Of a DNA stretch of 64,000 bases, positions 1 through 9,443 are shown piece by piece; within the stretch, counting starts at the first letter, position 1, and each line of letters begins with the position of its first letter. This stretch comes from Endozoicomonas arenosclerae (GTDB lineage Bacteria; Pseudomonadota; Gammaproteobacteria; Pseudomonadales; Endozoicomonadaceae): the NCBI RefSeq assembly GCF_001562015.1, contig NZ_LASA01000148.1:37662-101661 (forward strand), in the 5' to 3' direction. Both the position numbers and the translations under genes were made by a program. The notes beneath the pieces were generated by a model that worked only from the letters and a program-made list of their open reading frames with translations, had not been told where the DNA came from and searched no databases.

Positions 1-1376
1 TGTTTTTCCTGCTTTAGCTCCTCCAGTGTTTTGATCAGTTCTGCCTTCAAAGCAGAATGACTGTCATCACTGCTAACATGCGCAATGTCATCCTCTAGCT
101 GATGAATAACTTCCTCAAATCTACCGATCTGATTTCTACGTTTTTCAGCTTCAAAAGTCAGGGTGGCACTCTGGGTACTCATCCTTGTTTGCAACTGATC
201 ATCAGCCATACCTTTAAAACTGCTCACCACAGGATTGAGCAACTCCAGGATAATATTCACGCCCTGACGACTGAGAATACTGTTCACCTGTTGTGTTTCT
301 TCATCATCGATATTCAGTGCCGACACTTCAAAGTCGATGTAATCCTGCATTTCCGGCTTCTTGCCATTGAGATCCTGAATGACTTTTTTTGCTCTTTTAT
401 CAAACTCCTCTGTCATGCCTTGAACTCGAAACGGCAGCTTTAACAGTGAGCACTTCATTAATTGATCCACCAGCTCCGCCAATGGCTCTTTAATGACCAC
501 TTTCATGCCGCCATTAAGTCTTACCGGGCCAGTAACATCACCATTTTTGTTCAAAGCGGTGCAACGACCACTGCATTCAGCGATATGCAGTGTCACTGTT
601 CCGTCTTCATTTCTGTGAAATGTCTCTATGGCTACCCCTAAATCCTGCACTGAAACCTCATAGTGATCCTGATCTGCCATTTTCAGGTCACCCAACTTCA
701 TAAGTCGTACTTTTTCTGAAGCCTTTTCTGAAGGGTCACTTTGATAGACCTGTCTCAGACCACCAATAAACTTGGCACCCGCATACGCAGCAGCTTCAGT
801 TAACTGCCTTGTTTGATCCGTTTTGTGATTAAACTGCTCCAGATCCTTTTGCAAAAGCTGCTGTCGTGTTGTAGACCACGAATCCCGCGCTTCTAGCTCG
901 GCAATCTCCCTGTTCAATCCGATGGATGCTTTTAAGGCTGTCTGATAATTTTGCATCTGTTTTGCAGACATAGCCCCAAGAGAAACTCTGAGTCTGACAA
1001 GTTGCGAATTAACTTTTGTCAGCTCTTTTCTGGCGGCATTGAGTCTTTTTGAATCTCTGGACTGACCTGCCTTTGAATCTTCAAGATTCTTTTTGATCAG
1101 TTTTCTGGTTTTCTTGGATGACGAGTCCATCCCCATTAATGCCAGGGGTGTCAAAACATTGGCTATGGTACTGACAGAACCACCAGACAATGACTTTGGC
1201 GTAATACCTCGTTGCTTAAGGGTTTGAAAAGTTGTTTCTGGAGGCGTATGAGTCAGCTGTTTTTCAAGGTCCTGCTGTTCACTGACCTGCCTGAGGTTGT
1301 GACTGCCCTGCTTCCTGATCGACTCAGTTAATGATGACGTTACTTGTCCTGATTGACCTGTCGGTTCCGTCTGCAT
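1..1376 (-). CDS. Coiled-coil protein of unknown function, tandem paralog (3' end outside window)
   Basis: Open reading frame from an ATG at 1376 running leftwards off the window, about 458 codons visible with no stop. I do not recognise a family. The N terminus is polar and Gln/Ser-rich (begins MQTEPTGQSGQ). A charged, probably coiled-coil region follows, rich in Lys, Glu and Gln. It is clearly a paralog of the gene immediately upstream (1430-2605): both start with a TGQ-x-GQ segment, then share GSHNLR-[KQ]-V, GGLR-[KQ]-VYQ and LGDLKM in the same order. The ATG lies 53 bp after the stop of that gene, with no strong ribosome site, so co-transcription is likely. No signal peptide or membrane segment is visible. 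Function unknown; a secreted host-directed role is possible but only inferred from its lineage-specific look. Confidence 0.75.
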   Translation of the reverse strand, partial: MQTEPTGQSGQVTSSLTESIRKQGSHNLRQVSEQQDLEKQLTHTPPETTFQTLKQRGITPKSLSGGSVSTIANVLTPLALMGMDSSSKKTRKLIKKNLEDSKAGQSRDSKRLNAARKELTKVNSQLVRLRVSLGAMSAKQMQNYQTALKASIGLNREIAELEARDSWSTTRQQLLQKDLEQFNHKTDQTRQLTEAAAYAGAKFIGGLRQVYQSDPSEKASEKVRLMKLGDLKMADQDHYEVSVQDLGVAIETFHRNEDGTVTLHIAECSGRCTALNKNGDVTGPVRLNGGMKVVIKEPLAELVDQLMKCSLLKLPFRVQGMTEEFDKRAKKVIQDLNGKKPEMQDYIDFEVSALNIDDEETQQVNSILSRQGVNIILELLNPVVSSFKGMADDQLQTRMSTQSATLTFEAEKRRNQIGRFEEVIHQLEDDIAHVSSDDSHSALKAELIKTLEELKQEK

Positions 1377-1429
1377 GGGAATTATTTTTTTAGTGGGTCT
1401 TGCTATTAACTATAGGAAAGAGAACAGCG

Positions 1430-2605
1430 TCAGGCTTCACTCCCAGGCAGATAACCGGGCAAGAATGATTCGAGAAGCTTCATTAAATTTTCTGCACCTT
1501 CTCCATCCGGATTCATCACCTCCCCATTGACTTCCATTGATGAAACACCCATTTCCTTAACACCCAGCACCTCGACCGTTCTATCCAATGAACCGGCTTC
1601 GTTCATCAATTTCTCTTCATATTCTTTAGAGAGGGCCATCATCTTTCCAGGCAATTTATGGAAGCCACAAGTCATCATTTCACTGATCTGTTCACTCAGA
1701 GGGGGGTTAACGGTCAGCCGAACACCACTGAGTTTGACTGAACCCAGAGGCTTATCGCCAATAACGACATCACTGGCTGAGCATTCGTCCAATGCCAAAG
1801 TCAAACTGCCATCCGAGTTTTTAGCAAAATCACTGATCACCACTTTCATATCTTTTGCAGAGAGCTCAGTATGACCATTGGCAGACATTTTGAGATCGCC
1901 CAGATCCAGCTCAAAATCTCGACCCGCGCTACCATGATCACGGGTTTCCTGATAGACCTTTCTTAACCCCCCCAATAGCTTGGAGCCTGCTGTAATACCC
2001 GAGCGCAATGATTCAGCGTATTCCTGCTGAAGATCAGCCTCCATTTCAGCCTTGCCCAAAGCCTCTTTCATACTGGCCAGACCTTGCTCAACCTGAGGCT
2101 TTTTGACCCTTAAACCGTCGAGCTGCTCCTTTTTTGATGCTACTTTGGCCTGCATCTCGCTGTATTCCTGCATCCTTGCAGGGCTCATATCCCTCTTGTC
2201 CGTTCTGACCTTCTCCAGTTTCTTTTCCAGCTTGAGGATATCTCGTTCAAGTGACGCCGTTTTCTTGTTAATACCACTAAGTTCTTTCTGTAATCCCGAA
2301 TGCTCACTTTTTATCTTCTTGAGATGTCGCTGACTGGAGAAAGTCATCCCTTTCTCAACCAGAGGGGCTGCGACCTTGGAAACCGTGGAAATAACGCCCT
2401 TATTGCTGATTTTTACCCGTTCAGCTTTACGGCTCAATATTGAAGTATCAGAGGGGCCTTCAGGGTTTTGAAAACCGGATACCCTGTTAGGCTCAGAATG
2501 TCTGGCCTGAACTTTACGAAGATTATGAGAACCCTCCTGCTGAGTTGCAGCAGGTTGGAAGACGGTAGAACCCTGGCCAGCCTGGCCGGTCGATTGAATG
2601 GGCAT
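1430..2605 (-). CDS. Coiled-coil protein of unknown function, tandem paralog
   Basis: 391 residues, ATG start. Residues 1-60 are polar and low-complexity. About 95-195 is dense in Lys/Glu/Leu with heptad-like spacing and is probably a long coiled coil. The C-terminal half (about 205-391) carries the segments GGLRKVYQ and LGDLKM that are shared with the downstream neighbour. There are no membrane segments and no Sec signal. It is the first gene of a two-gene minus-strand unit and diverges from mfd, with about 150 bp between them. I cannot name a domain. The duplication plus sequence divergence suggests a lineage-specific family that diversifies by tandem duplication. Confidence 0.75.
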   Translation of the reverse strand: MPIQSTGQAGQGSTVFQPAATQQEGSHNLRKVQARHSEPNRVSGFQNPEGPSDTSILSRKAERVKISNKGVISTVSKVAAPLVEKGMTFSSQRHLKKIKSEHSGLQKELSGINKKTASLERDILKLEKKLEKVRTDKRDMSPARMQEYSEMQAKVASKKEQLDGLRVKKPQVEQGLASMKEALGKAEMEADLQQEYAESLRSGITAGSKLLGGLRKVYQETRDHGSAGRDFELDLGDLKMSANGHTELSAKDMKVVISDFAKNSDGSLTLALDECSASDVVIGDKPLGSVKLSGVRLTVNPPLSEQISEMMTCGFHKLPGKMMALSKEYEEKLMNEAGSLDRTVEVLGVKEMGVSSMEVNGEVMNPDGEGAENLMKLLESFLPGYLPGSEA

Positions 2606-2757
2606 TTATTGAATCAAAATAGCTATTCCTAATAACACTATATGACATTCAATATAAACAGGCTGAAGGACAGCCTATGCTGCCGCTATTTCATGGTATA
2701 AAGAACCCTGAAAGGCTACAATGGCCGGTCTAGCGTATCCAGGACTAGTAAGCTTTC

Positions 2758-5700
2758 ATGTCGCAGGCCAACTTGAATTCATCTTCTTTTCAGCTTCCTG
2801 AACAATCAGGCTATAACGTCTACTGGGGGCAGTTGAGTCAATCTTCCAGCTCGTACGCCATTGCCAGTGCAGCCCGATCTACCCGACGTCCCCTACTGGT
2901 GATTACACCGGACTCTTCACAGGCCAATGCGTTGGAAGAAGAACTCAGCTTCTTCTTAAGAGACGATGAGCAGTCACAGATCCTGCACTTTCCTGACTGG
3001 GAGATTCTGCCTTATGATGCTTTTTCACCCCATCAGGACATTATTTCCCAGAGGCTGGAAACCCTTTACCGGCTGCCGCGCAGTGAAAAAACAATACTGA
3101 TCATATCCGTATCCACGCTGCTGCATCGTCTGTGCCCTAGAGAGTACCTTGAGTCCAACTGTCTGGTGCTTAAACGCGGTGAAACCTTTGTCATTGAAGA
3201 CAAGCGCAAACAGCTAGAGCAGGCAGGCTACCGTTGCGTTGAAACCGTCTATGAACATGGTGAGTTTGCTATTCGAGGCTCGCTCATGGACATTTTCCCC
3301 ATGGGCTCACTTACCCCTTTCCGTATCGACCTGTTTGATGACGAAATCGATACACTAAGAGTGTTTGACCCAGAAACCCAGCGGTCAGTGGATCAAGTGG
3401 ATCATATCGAGCTGCTTCCGGGCCATGAATTCCCCATGGATAAAGCTTCAAGGGATCGCTTCCGGGCGATGTTCCGAGAAGCCTTTGATGTCGATCATCG
3501 TGAATGCCCTGTTTATCAGGATATCGGTCAGGGGCTCGCCAGTCCCGGCATCGAATATTACCTGCCCCTGTTTTTCGAACAGACAGCCACACTGTTCGAT
3601 CATCTGTCACCGGAAACCACCATCATCCAGTATGAAGGTGTCCAGGATGCAATTGAACATTTCTGGCAGGATCTTACCGACCGCTATGAGAACCGCAGGG
3701 TCGATCCCAACCGTCCCTTATTACCTCCTGCAAAGGTTCTGATGCCTTCTGAAGAGATCAACCGGTCTCTAAAACATTATCCTCGTATTATTCTTTCTGC
3801 CGGAAAAGTGGAATCGTCCGGAAGTTTTAATCTTGACCATCAGCCGTTGCCAGAGCTTACGTTGAACGCCCGGGCTGATCATCCACTTAAGCCGTTAGAA
3901 GATTTGATTGCCACTGGGCCAAGAATTTTATTGGTAGCAGAAAGTGCCGGACGACGAGAAGTCTTATTGGAAATGCTGGCCCAATCCGATATTCGCCCTG
4001 ACAACTTCAACAGCTGGGCAACGTTCCTGAGCCGAAGAGAACCCCTCGGAATCACTGTAGGCACACTGGAGTCAGGCATTTTCCTGACTGAGCAGAATAT
4101 TGCCCTGATTCCTGAATCTCTTCTGCTTGGCCAAAGGGTCATGCAGCGTCGCAGACGCAAAGGCGCGACAGAAACAGAAACCGATCAGACGATTCGCAAC
4201 CTTACTGAGCTGAGAGAAGGCGCTCCCGTTGTTCATATAGATCATGGTGTCGGTCGCTACAGGGGCTTGCAAACACTGTCCGTGGACGGTCAGGAGACTG
4301 AATTTCTGACCCTTGAATATGCGAATGAAGCCAAACTCTATATTCCTGTAGCCTCTCTTCATCTCATAGCCCGCTATACAGGCACCGATGATGAACTGGC
4401 TCCTTTGCACCGTCTTGGCAGTGAGCAATGGACCAAAGCACGTCGCAAGGCTGCAGAAAAGGCTCGGGACGCAGCGGCAGAATTGCTTGATATCTATGCC
4501 CGTCGTGAAGCTCGTAAAGGCTTTGCTTTTTCGGAGCCCGATCAGCAATATCATGCCTTCAGTGCAGGATTCCCTTTTGAGGAAACACCTGATCAGCAAC
4601 AGGCAATTGTCAATGTCATTAAAGACATGTCACAAGGTCAACCCATGGACAGGCTGGTTTGTGGCGATGTTGGCTTCGGTAAAACAGAAGTAGCCATGCG
4701 AGCGGCTTTCCTGGCGGTTCAAAGTGGTAAGCAAGTAGCCATTCTGGTGCCCACCACCCTGCTGGCACAACAACATTATGAAAGCTTCCGCGATCGCTTT
4801 GCTGACTGGCCAGTAGAGATTGATGTAGCTTCCCGATTCAAATCGGCCAAGCAGGTTCAGGGTCTCAAAGAAAAAGTCACTGAAGGTAAACTTGATATCA
4901 TTATTGGCACCCACAAACTGATCCAGGGTGATTTCAAGTTCAAGAACCTGGGATTGTTGATTATTGACGAAGAACATCGCTTTGGTGTCCGCCATAAAGA
5001 GATGCTCAAATCCATGCGCTCCGAGGTCGATATTCTGACCCTGACGGCCACGCCTATTCCTCGAACTCTGAATATGGCCATGTCTGGCATTCGTGATCTT
5101 TCCATCATTGCCACCCCTCCTGCTCGACGACTCTCGGTAAAAACCTTTGTGCGGCAGAGCGACAAGCTGCTGGTAAAAGAAGCCATTCTTCGTGAATTAC
5201 TCAGGGGTGGGCAGGTTTATTATCTGCACAATGAAGTCTCCAGTATCGACAAGGCCGCGGCCGACCTGCAGGAACTCATTCCTGAAGCCCGTATTGCTGT
5301 TGGACATGGTCAGATGCGAGAGCGGGATCTGGAACAGGTAATGTCGGATTTTTACCACAAGCGGCATAACATTCTGATTTGCACCACCATAATCGAAACG
5401 GGCATTGATATCCCCAATGCCAATACCATCATCATTCACCGATCCGATAAGTTCGGTCTGGCACAGTTGCATCAGCTAAGGGGTCGTGTAGGACGATCTC
5501 ATCACCAGGCCTATGCCTACCTTCTTACACCATCACCAAAATCGATGACCAAAGACGCCCTGAAAAGGCTTGAAGCCATTGCTGAAGCTCAAGATCTTGG
5601 CGCTGGCTTCATGCTGGCTTCTAATGACCTGGAGATTCGTGGTGCCGGTGAACTTTTGGGCGAAGAACAGAGTGGCCAGATTCAGAACGTCGGCTTCACT

Positions 5701-6216
5701 CTTTACACTGAAATGCTTGAAAAAGCCGTTGAGGCCATTCGTAATGGTGAAACTCCGGATCTGGATAAACCCCTGCAACAAGGCAGTGATGTCAATCTTC
5801 GCTTACCCGCTCTGCTGCCAGAAGACTATATCCATGATGTCCATAACCGTCTGATTCTCTATAAGCGCATTGCTGCAGCTAAAAATGATGAAGACCTCAA
5901 GAACCTTCAGGTCGAACTGATTGACCGCTTTGGACTGCTACCTGAACAGACCAAAAACCTGTTCCGTCAGACCCGCCTTCGTCTCAGGGCAGAAAAGATG
6001 GGCATTGTTAAAATTGATGCCGGTGCAGGAAGTGCCCGCATAGAGTTTAACAGCCAACCGGATATCGATCCTATTGCCATCATTCAGCTCATTCAGTCAG
6101 AACCGCACCTATACAGACTGGAAGGCAGCAACGTGTTGAAGTACAGTGGCTCCATGGAGAAAGCCGAAGCACGATTCAAGCTCCTGGAGCAATTAATGGA
6201 TCGACTGGCCGCTTGA
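2758..6216 (+). CDS. mfd: Transcription-repair coupling factor Mfd
   Basis: 1152 residues, full family length. Mfd is an ATP-driven translocase that removes RNA polymerase stalled at DNA lesions and recruits UvrA for nucleotide excision repair. The N-terminal UvrB-like module, the RNA-polymerase-interacting domain (around 480-550, with VVHIDHGVGRYRG) and the RecG-like helicase core are all present: Walker A GDVGFGKTE near residue 640, the DEEH box near 736, and the GRVGRS motif VI. The C-terminal domain that binds UvrA is intact. The ATG at 2758 is preceded by only a weak AGGA. csiV follows on the same strand after about 140 bp, the same neighbour as in Pseudomonas. Confidence 0.98.
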   Translation: MSQANLNSSSFQLPEQSGYNVYWGQLSQSSSSYAIASAARSTRRPLLVITPDSSQANALEEELSFFLRDDEQSQILHFPDWEILPYDAFSPHQDIISQRLETLYRLPRSEKTILIISVSTLLHRLCPREYLESNCLVLKRGETFVIEDKRKQLEQAGYRCVETVYEHGEFAIRGSLMDIFPMGSLTPFRIDLFDDEIDTLRVFDPETQRSVDQVDHIELLPGHEFPMDKASRDRFRAMFREAFDVDHRECPVYQDIGQGLASPGIEYYLPLFFEQTATLFDHLSPETTIIQYEGVQDAIEHFWQDLTDRYENRRVDPNRPLLPPAKVLMPSEEINRSLKHYPRIILSAGKVESSGSFNLDHQPLPELTLNARADHPLKPLEDLIATGPRILLVAESAGRREVLLEMLAQSDIRPDNFNSWATFLSRREPLGITVGTLESGIFLTEQNIALIPESLLLGQRVMQRRRRKGATETETDQTIRNLTELREGAPVVHIDHGVGRYRGLQTLSVDGQETEFLTLEYANEAKLYIPVASLHLIARYTGTDDELAPLHRLGSEQWTKARRKAAEKARDAAAELLDIYARREARKGFAFSEPDQQYHAFSAGFPFEETPDQQQAIVNVIKDMSQGQPMDRLVCGDVGFGKTEVAMRAAFLAVQSGKQVAILVPTTLLAQQHYESFRDRFADWPVEIDVASRFKSAKQVQGLKEKVTEGKLDIIIGTHKLIQGDFKFKNLGLLIIDEEHRFGVRHKEMLKSMRSEVDILTLTATPIPRTLNMAMSGIRDLSIIATPPARRLSVKTFVRQSDKLLVKEAILRELLRGGQVYYLHNEVSSIDKAAADLQELIPEARIAVGHGQMRERDLEQVMSDFYHKRHNILICTTIIETGIDIPNANTIIIHRSDKFGLAQLHQLRGRVGRSHHQAYAYLLTPSPKSMTKDALKRLEAIAEAQDLGAGFMLASNDLEIRGAGELLGEEQSGQIQNVGFTLYTEMLEKAVEAIRNGETPDLDKPLQQGSDVNLRLPALLPEDYIHDVHNRLILYKRIAAAKNDEDLKNLQVELIDRFGLLPEQTKNLFRQTRLRLRAEKMGIVKIDAGAGSARIEFNSQPDIDPIAIIQLIQSEPHLYRLEGSNVLKYSGSMEKAEARFKLLEQLMDRLAA

Positions 6217-6359
6217 GCGAAGAGAGCAGCCTCTTTAAGGCTGCTCCATGACAGAAGATTTTACGAGACTGCATGACTATTTTTTTGAAGTCCACCACTC
6301 CGGAACCTCAGGCGGATCAAATGGAGAGACCGCAGGGTATCGAATTGAGCAGGAGTTAT

Positions 6360-7271
6360 ATGAACAAGCCACTTTCAGGAATACAGAAATCACTGACCGC
6401 CCTGCTCCTTAGTGCCGTGTCAATGTCTATCCTGGCCAATACAAAAACAGAGAGTACCAAGAAAGACGATACTCGCTGGTATCAGGCTGACATGATTGTA
6501 TTTCTGAATGAACAGAGTATGAATGGCAGTGAGAAATGGCCAGCCATTACGCCGCATTCTTTGCCTGCCAATTCTATCAAATTAAAGTCATATGACCCTT
6601 CAGGCACCCACAAGGAATCTTCTAGCGACCTCACCAGTTTCCTTGATCAGCCGGATAAGAAAACATCCATTGACCTGGAGCGAGACGCGTTTGTTTCGCT
6701 GCCCTATCAATCACACCTGTTACAGAAAGAAGGTAATACCCTGTCCAGAAATGGCAGTTATCGAATTCTGGAACAGAAGGCCTGGCTGATGCCCATCAAG
6801 GAAGGTGAAAGCACCGTGCCTGTTCGTATTCGCAGTTACAATACCCAAAGCCGAATGCCCAGCATGCTTGAGGGTACGATTACTGTAAGCTCCAGCCGCT
6901 TCCTGCACGTCAATGCAAATTTCTGGTACAGCGAGCTGGCCTGGGAAGGTCTTGCTAACAATATGGGAAGTCTGTCGCCATCGGCTTCAAGCCCTGAACA
7001 AAAACCTATGGTCGACAAAGAACTTCAACTGGTCACAACTCCGGGCGGGCAACCTATGAGAATCTCCCGAAACTTTCAACTTAATGAAAGCCGGAGAATC
7101 AGAAACAGCAAACAGGTTCAATATCTGGACAGTCCTGTCATCGGTGTACTGTTCAAACTGACGCCTTATGAGCGACCCGATAAAGAGCTACTGCCAGAAA
7201 TGACTCCTGACTCTGAGGAAAAATCACCAGAGCTGGGAATCTTACCTGGCATTATCAATCAGGAAGGATAA
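6360..7271 (+). CDS. csiV: CsiV-family periplasmic protein
   Basis: 303 residues from the ATG at 6360, chosen because AGGAGT lies just upstream and the protein then opens with a normal Sec signal peptide (basic N end, hydrophobic LTALLLSAVSMSILANT). An upstream in-frame ATG at 6273 would bury the signal. The mature protein begins with RWYQADMIVFLNE, the signature WY-x-x-(E/D)-x-IVF of the CsiV family, which is described as a peptidoglycan-binding partner of a lytic or synthesis machine. The family sits directly downstream of mfd in many gammaproteobacteria, as here. The C-terminal part contains a second conserved segment near VIGVLFKLTPYE. Role in the envelope is from the family, not shown by this sequence. 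Confidence 0.85.
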   Translation: MNKPLSGIQKSLTALLLSAVSMSILANTKTESTKKDDTRWYQADMIVFLNEQSMNGSEKWPAITPHSLPANSIKLKSYDPSGTHKESSSDLTSFLDQPDKKTSIDLERDAFVSLPYQSHLLQKEGNTLSRNGSYRILEQKAWLMPIKEGESTVPVRIRSYNTQSRMPSMLEGTITVSSSRFLHVNANFWYSELAWEGLANNMGSLSPSASSPEQKPMVDKELQLVTTPGGQPMRISRNFQLNESRRIRNSKQVQYLDSPVIGVLFKLTPYERPDKELLPEMTPDSEEKSPELGILPGIINQEG

Positions 7272-7286
7272 CCCCCCTCTTTATAG

Positions 7287-7334
7287 AAGGCGGCAAGTGA
7301 AAGATATCTACAACAAAACATCTTGCTGCCTTTT
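7287..7334 (+). terminator. Putative terminator of the mfd-csiV unit
   Basis: Imperfect hairpin: AAGGCGGCAAG at 7287-7297 pairs with CTTGCTGCCTT at 7322-7332 (10 of 11 positions), followed by two further T residues. The loop is long (24 nt), so efficiency is uncertain. Confidence 0.45.
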
Positions 7335-7552
7335 AAATTCCCTTATAGAAACTTCTCCAGAAATTTAATAACAAAGTTATTTGAAAATATATCAGACATA
7401 TTTAAACGCACAAGAATTTCTTTCTAACCAATTAGTCTTACCAAATTAAAAACAAATATCTATTTAAAATTTTTTTGTCGTTTATTGAAACCATTCTCAT
7501 TTTCATTCCGTAATAATTATTTCAAATTTTTAAAAAGTTTAAGGAGTAAACT

Positions 7553-9340
7553 ATGAATACATCAAACGGACTACCCGTATCCATTCAAGTAAACATTCCT
7601 GGAAATCCGTTCTCGCAAAAACTTCCCCTTTTAAATAACTACTCAACCGTTAATCATGGCAGCAGGACTGTTAATCAAATTCAGGGGACAGAAAGACATA
7701 TGGGACTGATAGAAAGCGGAATTGCTGTTATTCGACCCGGTGTTATTATAAACCCATCTGCGCAATCCAACCTCACTGTTGATTTAACCTCAGAAGAATT
7801 CTTAATGGATGAAAGGTCCGAATCAGAGACAGGACATAGATATCCATTAAGAAAAAGAAGAATAGAACATCGAGAATTAGAAGAAGGAACTTTAACCCAG
7901 TCAAAGCAAATGAAGTTCACTAAACCGTCGGAAGTACATAGTCCATTAAGAAAAGATGAAACAAATAGTCGAGACTTTGACTCAATGCTTGATGACCTTG
8001 AAGATCAATACTTAAAAGAAAAAGCTGACTCTGAACAGGATGGAAGGGTTAAACAAAAAAGCAAACCGGGTATCAAAAAAACAAGATTAACAATAAGCGC
8101 ACGTGAACTGGCCTCTCTAAGAGCTGACTCGAAAAGGCTTAATGATCAAACCAGCTCAATGCAAAAAAGAATTGAAGAACTAGAAGCTGAAAAAGTCACA
8201 CGTGAAGAAAAAGTAGCCGACCTTCGAAAAAAAGTAAGCTCACTGGTGAGTGATCAATTATTGCATAGCAGCTATGTTGAAACGCTTAAAGCTGAACACA
8301 AATCAGCGTCTGAGAGAATTAGTACTGAAGCTATATCACTACAACAGAGAATTAGAGAACTTGAAGCTGAAAAAGTCACAGGTGATGAAGAATTAGCAAG
8401 TCTCCGAGAGACTGTAAGCTTACATAGCAGTCAGGTTGAAGACCTTAAAGCGGAAAACAGCACAGCTCGTGAAACATTCGATGGCCAAACACTCTCATTA
8501 CAAAAAAGAATTCAAGAACTTAAGTCTGAAAAAGATTCCGTAACGGATCAAAATGAAGGATTGAAAAAAGAACTCACAAAGACAACCACTCTGTTTGTTG
8601 AACACATGGAAAAAATGAAGTCAGACCTCAAAGCTCATTACCAGTCACAAATGGACGAGAGAACAAAAGAAAAACAGGTGGGAATCGATCAGTGGCAGGA
8701 GAAAATAAAAGCAGAACAAGAGCAGTATAAAGCCCGACTCAAAGAGCAAACTCTGGCTCAACTGATCGATTCAAATCCACAACTTCTCATGAGAAATGCT
8801 TTTTTCCAACAACAAGTTCAGGAACAGGTCTATCTATTTGCTAATCAGTTCTACCAGAAAGTTATGCAGGCAGAAGCCCATAGAAGTAATCCAGCAGCAA
8901 ACAACCGGGGAACAGCTCCGCAGGCTCATACACAATTTACGGTCCAGAGTGGAGGAGCTAACAGCGCAACTATGGATTCACTCGATCCATCATTAGAAAC
9001 ATTATTGCATGAAGTACAGAACTCCGGGTTTCCTATTGAGCAGATATTGAACGGGAGCTGGTCACAGCCTCAGCCACCCACAGGTCTGGAATATCCAACA
9101 TCTCTATTCCAACAACCTGTAGAAAATACGAGTACAAAGGTCTCAATGGACACTCTTCAACAGGTACCTGATGCTGATGATGTATTTTTAGATCCAAGAA
9201 CCCTCCCGTCTGATATCTCTGGAGAGATTCTGATGTCAGATACAGACTCAGAGGGAGAAAAGGAGAATATGGATTCTCTCATGCGTCGTCCATCGTTCAA
9301 AAAGATACTGGACGATCTTTCAAACCAAACTCAAGCCTAA
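7553..9340 (+). CDS. Coiled-coil protein with CREB KID-like C terminus
   Basis: 595 residues with a strong AAGGAG ribosome site 5-10 bases before the ATG. I recognise no bacterial family. Visible parts: residues 1-95 polar; a basic nuclear-localisation-like cluster PLRKRR at 98-103; an acidic patch DFDSMLDDLEDQ at 141-152; a basic stretch at 165-180; then a long coiled coil (about 185-415). The coiled coil has three internal repeats opening SMQKRIEELEAEKVT (202-216), SLQQRIRELEAEKVT (262-276) and SLQKRIQELKSEK (315-327). A Gln/Ser/Pro-rich segment follows. The last 18 residues contain RRPSFKKILDDLS (578-590), which matches the phosphorylated helix of the animal CREB KID at nearly every position. 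The gene is AT-rich, uses many AGA codons and lies in AT-rich flanks, unlike its neighbours, suggesting horizontal origin. It is probably an effector acting in host nuclei, but this is inference; no export signal is evident. Confidence 0.8.
   Translation: MNTSNGLPVSIQVNIPGNPFSQKLPLLNNYSTVNHGSRTVNQIQGTERHMGLIESGIAVIRPGVIINPSAQSNLTVDLTSEEFLMDERSESETGHRYPLRKRRIEHRELEEGTLTQSKQMKFTKPSEVHSPLRKDETNSRDFDSMLDDLEDQYLKEKADSEQDGRVKQKSKPGIKKTRLTISARELASLRADSKRLNDQTSSMQKRIEELEAEKVTREEKVADLRKKVSSLVSDQLLHSSYVETLKAEHKSASERISTEAISLQQRIRELEAEKVTGDEELASLRETVSLHSSQVEDLKAENSTARETFDGQTLSLQKRIQELKSEKDSVTDQNEGLKKELTKTTTLFVEHMEKMKSDLKAHYQSQMDERTKEKQVGIDQWQEKIKAEQEQYKARLKEQTLAQLIDSNPQLLMRNAFFQQQVQEQVYLFANQFYQKVMQAEAHRSNPAANNRGTAPQAHTQFTVQSGGANSATMDSLDPSLETLLHEVQNSGFPIEQILNGSWSQPQPPTGLEYPTSLFQQPVENTSTKVSMDTLQQVPDADDVFLDPRTLPSDISGEILMSDTDSEGEKENMDSLMRRPSFKKILDDLSNQTQA
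9284..9337 (+). other. CREB kinase-inducible-domain-like motif inside the 595-aa protein
   Basis: Residues 578-595 of the preceding gene. The segment RRPSFKKILDDLS aligns with CREB RRPSYRKILNDLS: the PKA site RRPS with the acceptor serine (Ser581 here, Ser133 in CREB) is kept. So are the hydrophobic positions that contact the CBP/p300 KIX domain (Ile585, Leu586, Leu589, equivalent to Ile137, Leu138, Leu141). The three substitutions (Tyr to Phe, Arg to Lys, Asn to Asp) are conservative. An acidic, Ser-rich stretch (SDTDSEGE) precedes it. Confidence 0.6.
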
Positions 9341-9443
9341 ATAGAATGCCTTAGGTCACTGCGGCCATAGTCCCTGTATTTAACATTCAATAAGGAACTA
9401 TGGTTGCAGATTTAAAAATGATCAAAAGGTCTAAACCCTTCTG

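Noticed and set aside
8047..8180. bZIP DNA-binding domain in the KID-like protein
   Set aside because: The basic stretch before the coiled coil lacks the N-x-x-A-A-x-x-(S/C)-R signature, so only a coiled coil is claimed.
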